From: an uncultured Oscillospiraceae bacterium
Lineage (GTDB): Bacteria; Bacillota; Clostridia; Oscillospirales; Acutalibacteraceae
Length of the DNA: 6,134 bases
Direction of reading: 5' to 3'
NCBI GenBank assembly: GCA_900549945.1
Contig: URQJ01000117.1
Location: forward strand, 1 to 6,134
Positions 5,865-6,134 of this stretch are shown one piece after another; position 1 is the first letter of the stretch, and the number at the start of each line of letters is the position of its first letter. The position numbers were made by a program, and so were the translations under genes. The notes under the pieces are model-generated. The model was not told the DNA's origin and ran no database searches. It saw nothing but the letters and a program-made list of their open reading frames with translations.

Positions 5865-6134
5865 CTAAAACCCCTGTGCGACGCCGGACTGGAGTCCGAG
5901 CTGCTTGTGGTAGATGTCCCAGTAGCGGCCGTGTGCGGCCACGAGTTCGGCGTGGGTGCCGCGTTCGACGATACGTCCGTGCTCGAGCACCAGAATCAGG
6001 TCGGAATCCTTGACCGACGAGATGCGGTGGGCGATGGCGACGATGGTCTTGCCGCCGTCCATCTCCTTGAGGTGCTTCTGGATCTCCGCCTCGGTCTCCA
6101 TATCGACGGCCGAGGTCGTATCGTCCATAATCAG
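5865..6134 (-). CDS. ABC exporter half-transporter, degenerate-site partner, 5' part beyond window
   Basis: The last 89 residues of an ABC ATPase domain, running in from the right edge and ending at TAG (5865-5867). It starts in Walker B, LIMDDTTSAVD, where the residue after the Walker B Asp is Asp instead of the catalytic Glu. The switch histidine follows in AIAHRISSV, then the D/E-rich C-terminal end of the fold (HGRIVERGTH) and a short tail ending VAQGF. The Asp substitution marks this as the degenerate subunit, matching the unusual ISKGQ signature of the downstream gene; together they should form one inactive and one active ATP site. The stop codon is 10 bases from the next ATG, and the next gene's ribosome binding site fills the gap. 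The membrane domain, Walker A and signature are outside the window, so the promoter and any regulator cannot be seen. Confidence 0.93.
   Translation of the reverse strand: MIMDDTTSAVDMETEAEIQKHLKEMDGGKTIVAIAHRISSVKDSDLILVLEHGRIVERGTHAELVAAHGRYWDIYHKQLGLQSGVAQGF

Noticed and set aside
3914..6013. A very long open frame (about 699 codons) on the plus strand opposite the ABC transporter
   Set aside because: Its translation is a monotonous mix of Arg, Asp, Glu, His, Val and Ala with no domain, as expected for the antisense of GC-rich codons; the minus-strand frame has every ABC motif in order.

Overview
The window looks like chromosomal DNA from a Gram-positive, GC-rich member of the Clostridia (Oscillospiraceae/Ruminococcaceae-like). 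The reasons are a lipoteichoic-acid-synthase-type membrane enzyme, a Firmicutes-style heterodimeric ABC exporter, strong purine-rich Shine-Dalgarno sequences and strongly G/C-ending codons in four of the five genes. The lineage is an inference. All five genes lie on the minus strand, so transcription runs from right to left.

From the right edge leftwards: (i) an operon of two ABC half-transporters, of which the first is cut by the window edge (5865-6134, C-terminal end only) and the second is complete (4079-5854). The pair shows the asymmetric, one-degenerate-site organisation of heterodimeric exporters. (ii) A strong sigma-70-type promoter (3951-3979) drives an LtaS/sulfatase-superfamily membrane enzyme (1963-3879). 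Its true start is probably a non-canonical ATC at 3918, and it carries an extra C-terminal beta-rich domain. (iii) A visibly AT-rich island (about 791-1962) carries one FAD-dependent oxidoreductase of the geranylgeranyl-reductase type (811-1839, TTG start), with an 11-bp-stem hairpin in its leader. This is probably acquired DNA. (iv) An intergenic stretch (464-810) holds a perfect 13-bp terminator hairpin and an extended -10 promoter for (v) folE, GTP cyclohydrolase I, which runs off the left edge (1-463).

The genes do not form one pathway. The exporter and the LtaS-like protein are both envelope functions but have separate transcription signals; folE belongs to pterin/folate (or 7-deazaguanine) synthesis; the flavoprotein stands alone. 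I see no tRNA, rRNA, CRISPR array, transposase, integrase or clear insertion-sequence ends, and no convincing new multi-gene system. The points most worth a second look are the probable ATC start of the LtaS-like gene, the compositional island with its leader hairpin, and the Asp-to-Glu changes in both C-terminal FAD motifs of the flavoprotein.
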